A program made the translations under genes and the position numbers. This document shows positions 45,379-57,680 of a stretch of DNA of 64,000 nucleotides, in pieces. The stretch is taken from the NCBI GenBank assembly GCA_030278955.1, contig JAOANR010000008.1, forward strand, positions 39,750,148-39,814,147, in the 5' to 3' direction. Every line of letters starts with the position of its first letter. The stretch's first letter is position 1. A model generated the notes under the pieces. It did no database searches. It was not told the origin of the DNA and saw nothing but the letters and a program-made list of their open reading frames with translations. The DNA comes from Hygrophila difformis. Its lineage: Eukaryota; Streptophyta; Magnoliopsida; Lamiales; Acanthaceae.

Positions 45379-46106
45379 GGGATAGAAAATGCTTTAAAAA
45401 AGAGAGAAAAAAAAAAGAAAAAAGACAATGCTTTCAAAGAATACTGCAATAAGGCATAGAAAAGTGCTATACAAAATGTATAAACATGAATAATGCAAGG
45501 AAAATTTTTACTATTTTATCATTCCAAATCATTGAAATTTAAAATTAATTAACGGTTGGATTCTCAGGTTTACGACACGTTTATAATGCGACACGTAATA
45601 GTACTAGTATGAATTTGCAAAGCTTGTAAAAAAATGAGAAATATTTATGGCTTGCATGTCGGAAGTTTATTGATTTATTTATTATTATATTTATTTTAGA
45701 GGATCGTGCTAAATTGTTGCATGCCCTTGGTTACATCATGTATAGAATTATATACGCATAATAATTAAGATCAAACTACCCACAAAAAATAATAGCAATA
45801 AAAATAAAATAAAGGAACCGATAATAAAAAAAATAAAATAAAATCTAATGCCCTGGATCTACTATGCGACCACCAAGAACAAATTAAGTTATTGCTTCCA
45901 AAAGTAATATATAGAAAATATTTGAATAAACAATATGAATCAAATTATCAGATTATTATGTTTTAATTCCAAAGGTAAATAATCAGTTCTGCAGCTTCAT
46001 TTTGAAGCGACTAAACTAATTATTTACATTTTAAAAACACAATAATCAAATAAATCTCTTCTTGTATCGCTTATCCAAATATCTTAGTTTCAACCGCCCC
46101 TGCTCC
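45379..46106. other. Intergenic, AT-rich
   Basis: No gene seen. Confidence 0.4.
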
Positions 46107-46112
46107 TTTATT
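46107..46112 (-). terminator. AATAAA poly(A) signal of the peptide gene
   Basis: Minus-strand AATAAA, 29 bases past the stop codon of the small ORF. The spacing is short but usable. Confidence 0.35.
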
Positions 46113-46140
46113 CACTATGGCATGGGCTGCTTGTCACCTC

Positions 46141-46365
46141 TCAGGGTGATTGCTTTTTAAACGGTGGACATTTAGGGCCATTGGTCCCGGGGATATTGGT
46201 GCAACCTGAATAGCTTGGCGGGGGGAGCTCGGTTCTACTGTCAGGAATAACCTCTGGTTGTGGAAATCCGGTTTGCTCAAATGATTCTGTTTTTTGGCTA
46301 TTAAGGATACATGGAAATAAACAAAGTATGATCAAAATTGGGGTAATGCTAATTTGTTGCCTCAT
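46141..46365 (-). CDS. Candidate small secreted peptide precursor (74 aa)
   Basis: ATG at 46365. Residues 1-23 form a textbook signal peptide (basic start MRQQ, then a hydrophobic run ISITPILIILCLFPCILNS), with cleavage likely near residue 23. The mature part is about 50 residues, proline-rich, with two cysteines in SGCTNIPGTNGPKCPP and a basic tail. No transposon sequence overlaps it. A minus-strand TATA box lies 86 bp upstream of the ATG and AATAAA follows the stop, so it has the full outline of a small intron-less gene. I do not recognise the family. Processing to a signalling or defence peptide is a possibility only. Confidence 0.6.
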   Translation of the reverse strand: MRQQISITPILIILCLFPCILNSQKTESFEQTGFPQPEVIPDSRTELPPPSYSGCTNIPGTNGPKCPPFKKQSP

Positions 46366-46450
46366 GATTGTGGAGGGAAAAAGAATATGTATGTATTTGT
46401 ATATAAATAAAATGAGATAATTTACGATTGATTTGATACAAAATATGGTC

Positions 46451-46461
46451 CTTTATATAGA
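46451..46461 (-). promoter_or_regulatory. TATA box of the peptide gene
   Basis: Minus-strand TCTATATAAAG. Expected transcription start is near 46425, giving a leader of about 60 bases. Confidence 0.6.
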
Positions 46462-47163
46462 GTGGACGATGGGCTCTACGCACGGCGCGGAAATAAATGT
46501 ATGGTGCAAAAAATATATTCTATTAATATCAAATTTTCGGTTTAAAATTTAGTAAGAGAGAAATGACATTATTATTGGATTGAATTTTTATACTACTGAA
46601 ATAAAAATTGTTCATGTAAAAAAATATTGTTCTAAATTAATTTCTTTAATTAATGGAACATTCACAGTGGTATTGTGATTCCCTTTATTTGTTCTAAGTA
46701 TTTATTATTTTTTCTTAAAAAAACATTAAAATGTGTATTCAATAGTGGGACTATGCTACCGGGTGAATAATTGAAAATCTCCATTTAATTTTAAATAAAA
46801 GAAAAGTAGTACTTGCTATAGCCAAGAGAGGAGCCAGTTCGGAAGAGTTTTTTACTACATGCGCCTTCCCACCAGATGAGGTCCGGTCTCTTCTAGTGGA
46901 TGACAGTTCAGGGGCTTGGTTCCCTCGTTTTTGAGCTGTTACTTTCTTGGTTGTAGTGTTTTTTATCTTTCCTCTTTGCCGATGCTCGAGCGTCACTTGT
47001 TATCGAAAAAACTATTAAAATATGTTATACAAGGTATTTGGTCTAATAGTGAAGTTCTATTACATACAACCTTAAGATTTGATATTGGATTCGCTCACAA
47101 GCATCCAAAATTTTTTTTAAGTGGTGTCATCATAATTGATGTAAATTAAGTTAAAATTGGGAT

Positions 47164-49614
47164 GTCACAAGCATCCAAAAATTAAGTTAAAATTTTTTTT
47201 TGGATTCGCTCACAAGCATCAAAAATTTTTTTTATGTGGTGTCACAAGCAGCCAACTTGTTGGGGTGTCAAGTGGGTGAGTGGCCATTAAAGTACTTAGG
47301 CTTTCCTATTGGGGGTAGGGCTCAAAGTGTTGGATTATGGCAGCCGATTATTGAGAAAGTGGAGAAAAGACTCGCCGGTTGGAAGGGGAGGATTCTTAGC
47401 CAAGCGGGGCGATTATGTCTAATTAGTTCTGTAATGAATTCTCTCCCGGTGTACTTTCTTTCGTTGTTTAAAATTCCGGTTGGGGTGGCGGAACAATTAG
47501 AGAAATTGAAGAGGCGGTTCTTTTGGAATGAGTGGGAGGGAGCGAGGAGATTACACACGATTAGTTGGGATATGGTGTGTAGACACAAATTGGCAGGTGG
47601 ATTGGGAATTTGGGACACGAGGAAGTTTAATTATGCATTACTATTAAAATGGCGATGGAGATTTGGTAGTGAGAATACACTATGGACGAGGGTAATTGAT
47701 TCGAAATACTATGGGAACGATAAACCTTTGTTACCAGGGGTGAAGAAGGGAAGCTCTACATGGGGTCGCATATGTGTTTGGGTGTCAACTGGCAGGCCTT
47801 TGAGGGAGTCATTTCCTCGCGTGTATGCCTTGTCTAGCAATAAGGAGGGAAGGGTTGTGGAATTTGGAAAATGGGAAGGTTTCGAATGGTCTTGGCACAT
47901 CAATCTACGTCGACCGCTATTTGATTGGGAGGTAGAGGGGTGGAATCAATTGCTATCTTTGTTGAGTCAGTTCAGGCTTAACAAGTTTCTAAAGGACAAA
48001 GTGATTTGGTCAAAGGAGAGCAGCGGTAAATTCACTACCAAATCATGCTGGAACGGTGATGGGGACTGTCATGGGGCAGGGACACAGAGAATATGGTCTA
48101 GGATTTGGAATGTGAAAGCTCCTATGAAAGCTAGGTTATTGGCGTGGAGGGTGGTACAAAATGCATTACCTGTTAAGGATGTTCTTGTCAACAGAAACTG
48201 CCTTGATATTTCGAATGCCCATTGTCAGGTCTGTTCAAGAGAGATTGAGTCCATCGATCACTTGTTCTGCCGGTGCGAGTTTGCAGGAGCGCTTTGGCAA
48301 TATGGAGCGGCTTATTTTGGGGTGGTCTGGGCGTTGCCGGGCAGAGCCATCAATACATTGGAATGGTGGCTGGACACCTATCCTAAGTTTGGGAGGAGAG
48401 AAATTTGGAACTTAGCAGGGTTGGTCATAATTTGGACGATATGGAAGTGCCAGAATGAATTGGTTTTTAAAGGCCAACGTGCGAGTCTGAACGAAGCCTC
48501 AGAAGAAATGAAGTGGAGAGTTTGTTGGTGGTGGTAGGCCATTGTGCAGGGGTTGGGCAGGTTTGTCGAGACCATGCAGGACAGCTTCCCCGTTGGCTAT
48601 TCAGTAGGAAGTGGTGGCCCAAATAGAGTACCCCGGCGTGGTCTTGTGTGGGAGAAGCCAGAAAGGGGTTGGTGGAAAATCAATACCGATGGGTCGTCGC
48701 TTGGCAATCCAGGGCCGGCAGGAATCGGAGGGGTTATCCGAGATGATAGAGGGGCTGTGATCTTCACCTTATCGGATTCCATTGGGTTCACTGACTCGAC
48801 TGAGGCCGAAGTAACGGCTATTAGTCGCGTGTGCTTGGCGTTAGTTCGTGATCAAGGTTTCCCGCTTGGCCGAATGGTGTTCGAGTGTGATTCCTCTAAT
48901 GTAGTAAAATGGTTGCAAGACCCGGAGCTCCTACCTTGGCGATTTAGGAGGTTGTTGGGCCCTATTTTGGCGATTAAAAAGCAAGCTGGGGAGATGAAGG
49001 TGGTTCACATTTTGCGAGAATGAAATAGCATGGCAGATCACTGGGCTAGATTGGGAGCCTCTGGTAATGGTAAGGTCGAGGAATGGCGATAGTGTAATGG
49101 GATCGGGATTTATGTCTTTGCAGGTTGCTGTGGTGTGGTCAGTATAAGGGATAAGTTAGGTGGCCTCAATATGAAGACATGAAGGTTGCTGTTGCTGGTG
49201 TGCTGCTGCAGCAGGTTCTTTGATGGGGATTTTGCGGCTGCGGAAGGTAATGCGCTCATCCACTGCCGTATCCAACGTCACTGTTTGCTGGTTTTTTTTG
49301 TTCATGGATGATGTTTCTTTTTATTTTGTTCTGTTGAGGGTCAATCGTATATGTTGGGAGGTTGCCTTCGATCTGCCTATGGTCTGCATAGGTTTGGTGG
49401 CGTCTGGTTTATGTTTTTGCTGGTATTCTTGGTGTGTTTAGTTGCTAATACAGGTGGTTCATGTGGGAGTGTCTGTGGTGACATGTAGCAGCAACTTCTC
49501 TTGCACTGTCTGGGGCTTGTGGACGTTTTGAGGTGGACCAATTTTGTAAGGCCTTACGGCTGCGAGCTTTGTTTTGGCTCAAGGAATAAAGTTACTTTTT
49601 CCCTCAAAAAAAAG
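47164..49614 (+). mobile_element. 5'-truncated L1-type LINE
   Basis: Flanked by a 16-bp duplication AAGTTAAAATTGGGAT (47148-47163 and 49615-49630), with a short A tail (49606-49613). The first about 85 bp copies nearby flanking words (TTCGCTCACAAGCATC, GTGGTGTCA). LINE ORF2 sequence starts near 47250. RT catalytic motifs are missing because of 5' truncation. Confidence 0.8.
47245..49092 (+). pseudogene. LINE ORF2 3' part: RT end, zinc-binding domain, RNase H
   Basis: One frame with two nonsense codons: TAG 48535-48537 and TGA 49021-49023. Order: RT thumb region (PLKYLGFPIGG, WKGRILSQAGRLCLISSV), RT zinc-binding domain (APMKARLLAWRV, CQVCSREIESIDHLFCRC), RNase H (KINTDGSSLGNPGPAGIGG, TEAEVTAI, FECDSSNV, then NSMADHWA). 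The palm domain carrying the catalytic aspartates is absent. The element cannot move itself. Confidence 0.85.
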
Positions 49615-49630
49615 AAGTTAAAATTGGGAT

Positions 49631-50339
49631 AACAGTGACAATACAAAAAACTTTAAAAGAATCTAGATTAAAATTGAAGATAGTAGTATTACAATAAAAA
49701 ATGAGTCGTGTACTAAACCAAATATAAAAATGTTCATGCTAAACTATTAATTTCATCTATTTGAGTGGTGTCATCATAAAAATTAAGTGGATGCACCAAA
49801 CCAAATATCTTAAAAATTTAAGGTTAAAATAATAATTTAATCAATTTAAGTGGTGTCATGTGCCCCTCTTAATATCACATGCATCCCCCCATGTCCCTCA
49901 CTATTCATCCCTATCCTTTTACTCTCTCCGTCCTAACAGAAGAGTCATGTTTGGCTTTTTGACACTGTTCATTATTCAACTTTGACTCAATAGTATTATA
50001 AGTATATATTTGAAAAAAATAGTCGAGTTCGGTTTTGTTAGATTCGTCTAATTGTATAGTTTTAGAATACATTTCACATAATTTTCAGTTTTATATATTT
50101 TGAGATATTAACGATAAAAAAATGCATTAGATTGTGTGCAGAAATGAAATAAAACATTTTAAGTGGGATGGAGGGAGTATAATTTATGTATCTTGAGTTT
50201 CCATTTCCTTTGTTAATACTCCAGTGTCTAGAAACAATTTTTTTTTGGTTTTTTGTGGTGACACATTCTAAGAAGACGAGCAAAGGGAAAAGAAAAAAAG
50301 AAAGAAAGAAAAAAGTCGTAAACCAAAAAACAACTAGAA
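49631..50339. other. Intergenic, AAGTGGTGTCAT-rich
   Basis: It shares the AAGTGGTGTCATCAT words found left of the LINE (about 47119 and 49769), so the LINE landed inside an older repeat. No gene seen. Confidence 0.4.
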
Positions 50340-50930
50340 CAAGAATGCAACACTAACTACGGAGAAACAGTATGCCCTCAGCATCTCGCTCCAAAAACGA
50401 TTTAATCTCATGCGGCGGGAAAGCCCAAGTAGTGTAGAATTCCTCCAAACGAGCTGCCCTACGAGTCAAAGCATCAGCTACCTGATTATCCTCCCGATAC
50501 ACATGTCGCAACTGACAATTATCCATGGCCTGAAGCCCCGACGAATCGCCTCAACTATGTGCCAATATCTATGACGCGCATTGGCAGCCCCCAAAATTAA
50601 TCTTACCACCTCCATGCAATCAACATAGCAGTAGTGGGGCTTCAGCTCCTCGTCCCGAGCTAGTTCGACACGGAACTTAAGCGCCAACAATTTGACTTCC
50701 AAAATATCACGTCCCCTAAGCTGCCCGCAGCAGCCACTTTTCCAGATGCCATCCGAGCTGCGAATGACAGCTCCAAAACCCGAAACAACCTCCTCCAACA
50801 ACACAACCATCTGCATGAAGGATCCAGCCAGCGTCATCAGTCTGCTTCTGAAACTTTTGACAATTTCCGCACACGAGTATTTTCTAAAATATCCCAGGTT
50901 TGAATTTATTAAAAGAAAAGAGTTATGATT
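50340..50930 (-). pseudogene. Broken RNase H-like coding fragment
   Basis: The minus strand reads FGAVIRSSDGIWKSG, then LEVKLLALKFRVELA and CYVDCMEVVRLI. After a frame change near 50520 it continues LRHVYREDNQVADALTRRAA. This is the RNase H fold of the RVT_3 type found in plant LINEs and in domesticated relatives: DG, E, D, then the REDN..AD motif. One frameshift and a lost N-terminus make it a pseudogene. No LINE ends were seen, so it may derive from a domesticated RNase H-like gene. Confidence 0.6.
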
Positions 50931-51305
50931 CATGGGAAAGGGGTTTAAGGATATATTTCACTTTTTACTACTCATGTGGGGTGCTCTGATTTCAAACTGC
51001 GCTGTGAACCTCCCTGGCATGAAACTTTTGACAACTTTCACGGTGTAGCCGGGATAGATAGTTCAATCTTGACCTTCAGTCTGTCACACTGAAGGTCCCT
51101 GGCAATTTGCATCATGAAACTTATCATAATTTCATGTCATGAAGATTCGCGCCATGAAACTTTTGACACATTCCCACTGTATGAGTATTTTCTGAAAAAT
51201 CATAATCCTAGTTTTCGATTTTATTTAATGAAACCAATTTATGATGGCGGAGTTGGGATTATGGATATATTTATAGGTTGTCACGTTTTTATTACTCGTG
51301 TTAAG
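50845..51305 (+). repeat. Diverged direct duplication, about 300 bp apart
   Basis: GAAACTTTTGACA...GAGTATTTTCT, then a TTTATTNAAN-type stretch and GGATATATTT, occurs near 50850-50990 and again near 51148-51300. A third partial copy of the first words lies near 51023. Confidence 0.5.
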
Positions 51306-53634
51306 AAACTGTGGCCCGAAAGCGCACGGTGTCAAAAATTGCAGTAATTTATAGTAAGACCGGATCGTTCACTGGAGGATGTGCGATAGAAGCAGGGCCC
51401 ACGTCATTTTACTAGATTTTTCCATTCGTATTGCTCCAATGGTTTGAAAACTGATTAACAACTACTGACATGAATTTAAACTAAGCTATAAAAGTGTTTA
51501 AATTTACTCTACAAAGCAAGTAGGTCTATTCTAGAAAGCGGGTAAAGTTATTCTAAAAATGCGATAAACACTATCTAAGAAAGCAGTGAAAATTTACATT
51601 ACGCTAGCTGTGAAGCTGGATCATAATGTAGACAGAAGGGACAGGAGGAAAGAATGAAATTTGGACAAGATTTAGATATAGCAGTATTAAACTTCCATTT
51701 TTATACACAGATCTTGGTTTGGGATAATCCTATCAGATAGCTAATTCTCATGCTCTCAGTACAGCGTTCCCTTTAATAGACAGGTACTTACAGTGTGAGT
51801 TTACATGTTCTTAAGACCGCAGATTCTAAGATACCACAGATTTATAACTGCACTGGCCTGGGTATGTTACTGCATCTGTGGTGGACAAGCAACACCTGGC
51901 AAATCATTTATTGAAATGCCAAGTACTACTATCATTCCCCCATGTCACACCCAAAGATTCTAATCAAGCCTGAACTATCCCTTAACTATCAGTCCTAGTA
52001 GCAGTTACACAACTCTCAATACAACCGAGTGACCTCTAACGAAAGCATTTAAAAGAAAGCGATAAAGAAAGCATTTAAAATCCTATCACTCGGAGGTTTT
52101 TGAAAGTCTGACCCTGGTAGTAACTGAAAGCCCCCAGTCAGAATAACTGGATGTGGATCAAGAATTCCCTAATCTCGGTGAAATGCTCGCAGTGTTCACT
52201 TCCCTTCGGGTGGTTATGAGATACAAACTAATGAAACAAACTAATAAATTAGTTCGTTCCGGATGTACTCAATCAGGACTCAAAAATAGGCTTTGGCAGA
52301 AGAGGATAGCAGTTGAAAGAAAACTCAACCCTATCTTAGAAAATAACCAAGGCCTGGATGATGTTCCTCCAAGATTATTTACTACACTGTATTTGAGTCC
52401 AAGTGGACCCCATCTCGGTGTAATATTTAATCTTGGATTCCCAACAAACAGCAATTTTGGAAAATAATGCGTTTGAAAATCATTCCCTAAACAGGTACTA
52501 GACTCTCAATACGAACACAGACCCTTTCAGTCTAGATGAGACCTAATCGCTGACTCTGCTTCTAATTTCCCAAAATCAACCCTTGATAGAATATGAATTA
52601 GTCATAACTGTGGAATTTATCCCTTACTCAGATCCAGATTTTATAAAGGAATTTTTGTTGGAAATTTAATAAGCAATATCTGTTTAAGATCTAGACTTCT
52701 ATTGTCCAAGGGAAGGATCCCAAAATAATTACAGACCACAATAATACATAATAATAGCATGCATACGGATATATGGAAGTGTAAAATTAACTGACCCAAA
52801 ATATAGGAGTGGGTCTAGACAGAAGGTGAAACACAAAAATGAAGTGGTCAAGAGACCAAAGTAATGGCAGAATAATCGGGTGGACTGTAAACATCTACTG
52901 TCCAATTTCCCAATCACTCGGATGAAGCGAATTTAGACAGTTTAAACCCTATAATGGCAGTGTCAATGCCAGTTGGGCCTCCACCGTCTGTGAATTCGGA
53001 TAAAAACCTACATGCTTCCTCTCTGTAGTACTTATCAGCTAATGTTGACAGACATTAGCAGAGTTTTATTACAGATTGGAATTTGGGTTTGGAAATTAAG
53101 ATAAATAGAATAAAACTGTATCCGGATGGGGGTCAGTTGAGCAGCTATTATAGTCCCGGATGGACGAACCGCCAAGGCTTCTACTGACTGCCATCCAGAT
53201 CATGCAAAATAACACTTAGTAACTAATACCCAGAATACGAGCTAGTTATCCGTGAGGGAATACCCGCCAACATTAGTCTGATGTGTTCTTTACTAATTGT
53301 TACACACAATACACAAAAGACAAAATAAAATGAAATAAAGAGAAGAATTTGCATGAGAGACATTGGTTTCTCATGCAAGGTCATGGAATCAATCCATGAT
53401 TGATGGCTTAAATAATCCCTCCTACCATAATTAATTACAGTCCGGATTATCTGTTTAAGACATCATGATTTTGTTTATAGAAAATTGTTTTAATGGCAAT
53501 TGAACAAAGGTCCTCTAATCACAACAATTAGTGATTTAATTATTGCTAATTAGACTCATAGATCATTAGTGACTAGAGGGTTCAATTATTTAATGATGAA
53601 AATGGAGAATGGAAAATCTGCATGAAGATGCTGA

Positions 53635-54110
53635 TTACGACGCTGAACAGATGTTACGACGCTATCCTAGGATAGCGCCGTGAGGGTAGCGTCGTCATGG
53701 ATTGGTGCAAGAGAGAGAATAAATTTTGGATTAAAGGGGGTAATTACGGCGCTATACACTATTACGGCGCTATACTGGCGCTATACTAGTATAGCGTCGT
53801 AGGTGTAGCGTCGTAGGTGGTTTGAGAAATCAGAAGTTTTTGGAAAAAGAAGGGATACTACGGCGCTAAACGTTAAATGACGACGCTATCCTAGGATAGC
53901 GTCGTAAGGATAGTGCCGTAGGTGAGTTCTGTGAGATAAAGGAATTTTTGGGACCTACGGCGCTAAACAGAAATTACGACGCTATCTGAGGATAGCGCCG
54001 TTGGTTTAGTGCCGTAGGGCAAATTTTGTTTAAGTTCTAGGCAACTACGGCGCTATACCTCACCTATGACGCTATCCAAGGATAGCGCCGTAGCGCGGTT
54101 AGCGTCGTAG
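53635..54110. repeat. GC-rich palindromic array 1 (five clusters)
   Basis: Five clusters of about 70 bp. Each has two forward motifs (TACGRCGCTA) followed by two reverse ones (TAGCGYCGTA). The inner pair meets as CGCTATCCTAGGATAGCG or a close variant. It lies downstream of the LTR TATA in transcription sense. Confidence 0.9.
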
Positions 54111-54762
54111 CTAGCCCAGAAGCATGTTGTTGTTCGGGTGATGCAATCTCTGCAATTGCAAACCCTATTTTCGAGTTAATGGCTCACAAATGCATGAAAA
54201 TGAAATAACAAGCTAAGACAGTGAAAGAAAATGCAAGAAATGCAAAACAGTAAAGGAATGACATGCTATGCTACACATTTATGAACCACAAACCCAAATG
54301 AGGGTTTTCAACCAACAAATCATGCATGAATCCCCAAATAAAAGACAAACAACACAAAACCCACATAAACAGTAAGATAAAATGACCAATTGGTCATGAA
54401 ACCAAAAACAAGGCATAAAATCCATGGACCAATGTCCATTTCATGATTTTGGGACACTTTCATGATTAACTTCCCATTTTTCATAAAATGGTTTGATAAT
54501 ACCCATCATTTGGGTATTTCAAACCTAAATAAGAGTTTAACAAGACTGAAAATAGAGGAAGACAGTGGCTACCTAGGTTTAAAACATGAAAACTAACACT
54601 AATCTAAGCTAAAATTAACCTAAAGAAACTGAAACAGTGCATAAAAGTAAATAATACAAAAAAATAAACTAACTACCTAACTAACCTACACTACTCTCAA
54701 AAACTCCAGTTGCCTTCAAGTGTGGAATGTGTGAAGTGACAAGACCAGGGAGTCAACACCCC

Positions 54763-54771
54763 TATTTATAG
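54763..54771 (-). promoter_or_regulatory. TATA box of the element D LTR
   Basis: Minus-strand CTATAAATA within TTCTCACCTATAAATA. The same 16 bases occur at the F-box gene promoter (59000-59015). Confidence 0.7.
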
Positions 54772-54828
54772 GTGAGAAACCCTAGGCCCATGGGCCCCCA
54801 GGCCTTGAAATTTGAATTCTGGCAAGGC

Positions 54829-55114
54829 TTACGACGCTATAGGTGGCTTACGGCGCTATCCTTGCTACGACGCTATAGGTGTAGCGTCGTAGTCTTCCAT
54901 CCCAAAGACACTCTTGCTTCTGAATGGACAGCCTACGGCGCTATCCCTGCCTACGGCGCTATGCTTGATTACGACGCTATGCTTGATTACGGCGCTATCC
55001 ATGCTTAGCGCCGTCCGCTCCTCTTCAGACTGCTGCTTTGGTTTCCTCCTACGGCGCTAGACCAAGCTACGGAGCTATCCATGCTTAGCGCCGTAGTTGT
55101 GTCTAGCGTCGTAA
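54829..55114. repeat. GC-rich palindromic array 2 (LTR promoter)
   Basis: Three clusters of TACGRCGCTATCC and reverse motifs, starting 58 bp upstream (minus strand) of the LTR TATA box. GC and CpG content contrast sharply with AT-rich surroundings. Confidence 0.9.
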
Positions 55115-55410
55115 TATCCTGAAAAAATCAACTTTTTGTGGGTTTTAATTTCTTTTCCCATCTTTTTGTTTCCTTTTTCTTTTCTTTTCTTTTTCTCATA
55201 TTTTTGGATTTTTCTAACATAAATATGTAATAAAATTACATATTTATGCATTTTTCATACCAGCTCAATATTTTTACAATTATGCATAAATCAGTCCAAT
55301 TCAACTGCTTTCTTACTTAATGTAAGACCGGAATGCGATCAAATGCCCGTTTCAGACACGGAAATGGATTGAAAATAATGGTCATTTTTTGCCATTATCA
55401 ACATCCTCAC

Positions 55411-57019
55411 ATTTAATACTGATCGTCCCCGAGCAGTCAGAGTCAATGTTCCTAAGAACACGGACTCTACATATTCAATTCATTTTCGTGGCTTCATAAA
55501 TCACATTCTTTTTGGATTGGGATAAGACAATTAAAAACTACAAGTATTAAGTTCCCTTGATTGCAGTGTTTAATGAAATGATACTTGCTCACTACATCGG
55601 GCCTACAAATCAAACATTATTATCAACCCTTCATGAAGATCATGTTTGAAGGATGCAAAAATTAAAAATGAAAATTAAGGGATGACATGAACATTTTAAA
55701 TGAAACAGAGCCTCACTTATAAGAGAATCGGAAAATTCACTCACTCTCAATGGGGTTTAATCAATGAACACTCGAAATCAATTTTAATTAAATTATCCCA
55801 TAAGCTTGCAATCAGACCAACTCGCCACCGGCTCATTTCCTCAAATCGAGATCATGAGGTCTTATTTAAGGGTTGTAATGGGGCATACGGTTGTAACATC
55901 TGGTAGGAAAGGGAAATTATTGGCTTAAGAAGTGGCAGGAATTTATTCTATCATAACTTGACATATTTTTATTTAAAAATTATGATCATCATTATTTCTT
56001 CTTTCTTTTGCTTTTCTTTTCTATTGCATGACATTAGACTAAGTCTAATTTGCTTTGTCATTTGCAATTTATTGATGTTGAATGGGATTCAACTCTTTTT
56101 TTTTTTTTTGATTAATTGATGATCATAAATTTAATGCCTTGATAAAATTTATTCTTGCACACTTGGGTTTGATTTTCTTGGTCTTTTTGTAAGGATAAGA
56201 ATAATATAGAGGGCTTCAAAGAAAAATTAGGCTTAAGGCTCAAATTGGTTAATCCTAAAGGAAGAATATTTTTTGGGTTTGGATTTCAAACGAAGGCCAA
56301 AAATTGGGTTTTTCTAAGTGCCTCGATCATATACTCGATTTTTGGAATATGGCATGGTTTTGAATCGGTCCCAATCGCAAGTTTTAGTTTCCTTTAATCA
56401 AAATGATTCACACATCAAAGAAAATAAATGAGTAAAAATGACACATGGCTCAAATCTCACAAGGTTGGGTTGATTCATGTCATACAATATTCTCAAATTT
56501 AATCAAAGCTTAATTCTCACAATTTATTCAATCGAAATCTCTAACATGCAGATTTATTACCCAATAAGCTGATCGCATCATTAAATTTTTATAGCTTAAA
56601 ACCTTAGGAATTCATGTCATGCATGTTCTCAATTATGTTATCCCAATTTAAAAGTTTGAAACTTTAATCATAAGCCTAAATTCAACATGTGAATTTAGAG
56701 CAGGTTTATGCATATTTTGCTGGTTATTTAATTTAAAGCAGTAAAGAGGCACTGCTGACATACAAGGTATGTCAACAGCATATTTTTGGCCTGACAGTCA
56801 CTTATTCATCTTGGACTGTCAGACATCTTTTTCAACGGAAGAAAAATAAAGATTGTTGCAGATCTCAATCTTGAGTTCAATTTTGTGGAAAGCGGTAAAG
56901 TACAATAATTTTAAGGGATTCCTATGCAGTTAGTGCAAACCTGCATGCAAAAAGAGGAAATCCCTTATATAATGCCAATACTAGGGCATACTAGGATTCA
57001 TCTCTCCTTCTTCCTTTTC
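55411..57019. other. Element D 3' untranslated segment
   Basis: AT-rich stretch between the F-box stop and the LTR boundary. No ORF or RNA gene seen. It ends in GACGATCAGTATTAAATGTGAGGATGT (minus strand), the purine-rich junction. Confidence 0.4.
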
Positions 57020-57680
57020 TCAGAACATGTATCTGAGCCAGTGGACGTAGCTGGTCAGCTCACAGCGCAGGCACCAGCCGTTGTGGTCTCTCAGGGGTTC
57101 ATGCATCCTTCTGCAGAAAACTCGGGGTGGTTGCCCTCTAAACAAGTAGGGAGCATGATTGTCTGCCATCCACGCGAGGGTGTTGGTGGATGTGTAGTTG
57201 AAAACCTCTCGATTGGTCACCATCCTCTCTATCATTGCGATCCCCTGATTGACCTGGCCTTCATTCAGCTTGCTCATGAGCATCAGTCCGCGGGTGAGGA
57301 TTGACGCTTTATGATTGTCTTCGATACCTGGCCGTAGCAGCTCGCATGCTTGCTCTTCGTCCCCTTCTACAAATGCCATGAGTGCTGGAACAATTTGGAG
57401 ATTGAAGTTTCCAGCCTCAGTGCATGTGTTCAGAAATCTTTCTTTCTGCCTCCGTATCTCCTCCTGCCAGTGCCTCACCCTAGCCGCATCCAACTCGCAT
57501 CGCCTGTAAACGATGGCGAGGTTTCCTGCGTCCCTTAGTTTCGTGCAAGTTCCCCTAGCTCTGAACACTTCTTTCATTTCATCCTCCCCGATTCGGGAGA
57601 GAATTTCTCCTAAAAGCTCTAGTGGAAGGTCCAACAGCTGGGTTCCTCCGGGCACTGGGTCTGGGTTTGGAAGATTGCCC
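57020..57680 (-). CDS. F-box/SEL1-like protein, exon 2 (in element D)
   Basis: Begins after acceptor TCTTTTCAG (AG at 57682-57681) and ends TGA 57020. With exon 1 (58870-58803) it joins in phase to 242 residues. The N-terminal F-box (LDLPLELLGEILSRIGED, then FRARGTCTKLRD) would bind SKP1 in an SCF ubiquitin ligase. The middle (RFLNTCTEAGN, ACELLRPGIEDNHKASILTRGLMLM) resembles the SEL1-like repeat part of plant F-box proteins of the At2g35280 type. The C-terminus has cysteines (CRRMHE, CLRCEL). It is intact. It lies in the same orientation as, and downstream of, the D integrase, in the env position, and its expression may use its own TATA box. F-box assignment is firm; substrate unknown. Confidence 0.8.

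Larger units (their letters stand above)
51350..55400 (-). repeat. Putative 3' LTR region of element D
   Basis: The right boundary is supported. On the minus strand, GTGAGGATGT (55410-55401) precedes TGATAATGGC at 55400, a TG start after a purine-rich tract. A TATA box at 54771-54763 and palindromic arrays lie inside. The left limit is not determined because the other LTR is outside the window; 51350 is only an outer bound. No ORF in it looks protein-like. Confidence 0.5.

Noticed and set aside
52153..52467. 104-residue ORF in the putative D LTR
   Set aside because: No recognisable domain, atypical composition, in a non-coding LTR region and on the opposite strand.
53635..54110. CRISPR-like array
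   Set aside because: Repeats are palindromic clusters in a eukaryotic retrotransposon, with variable spacing and no spacers or cas genes.
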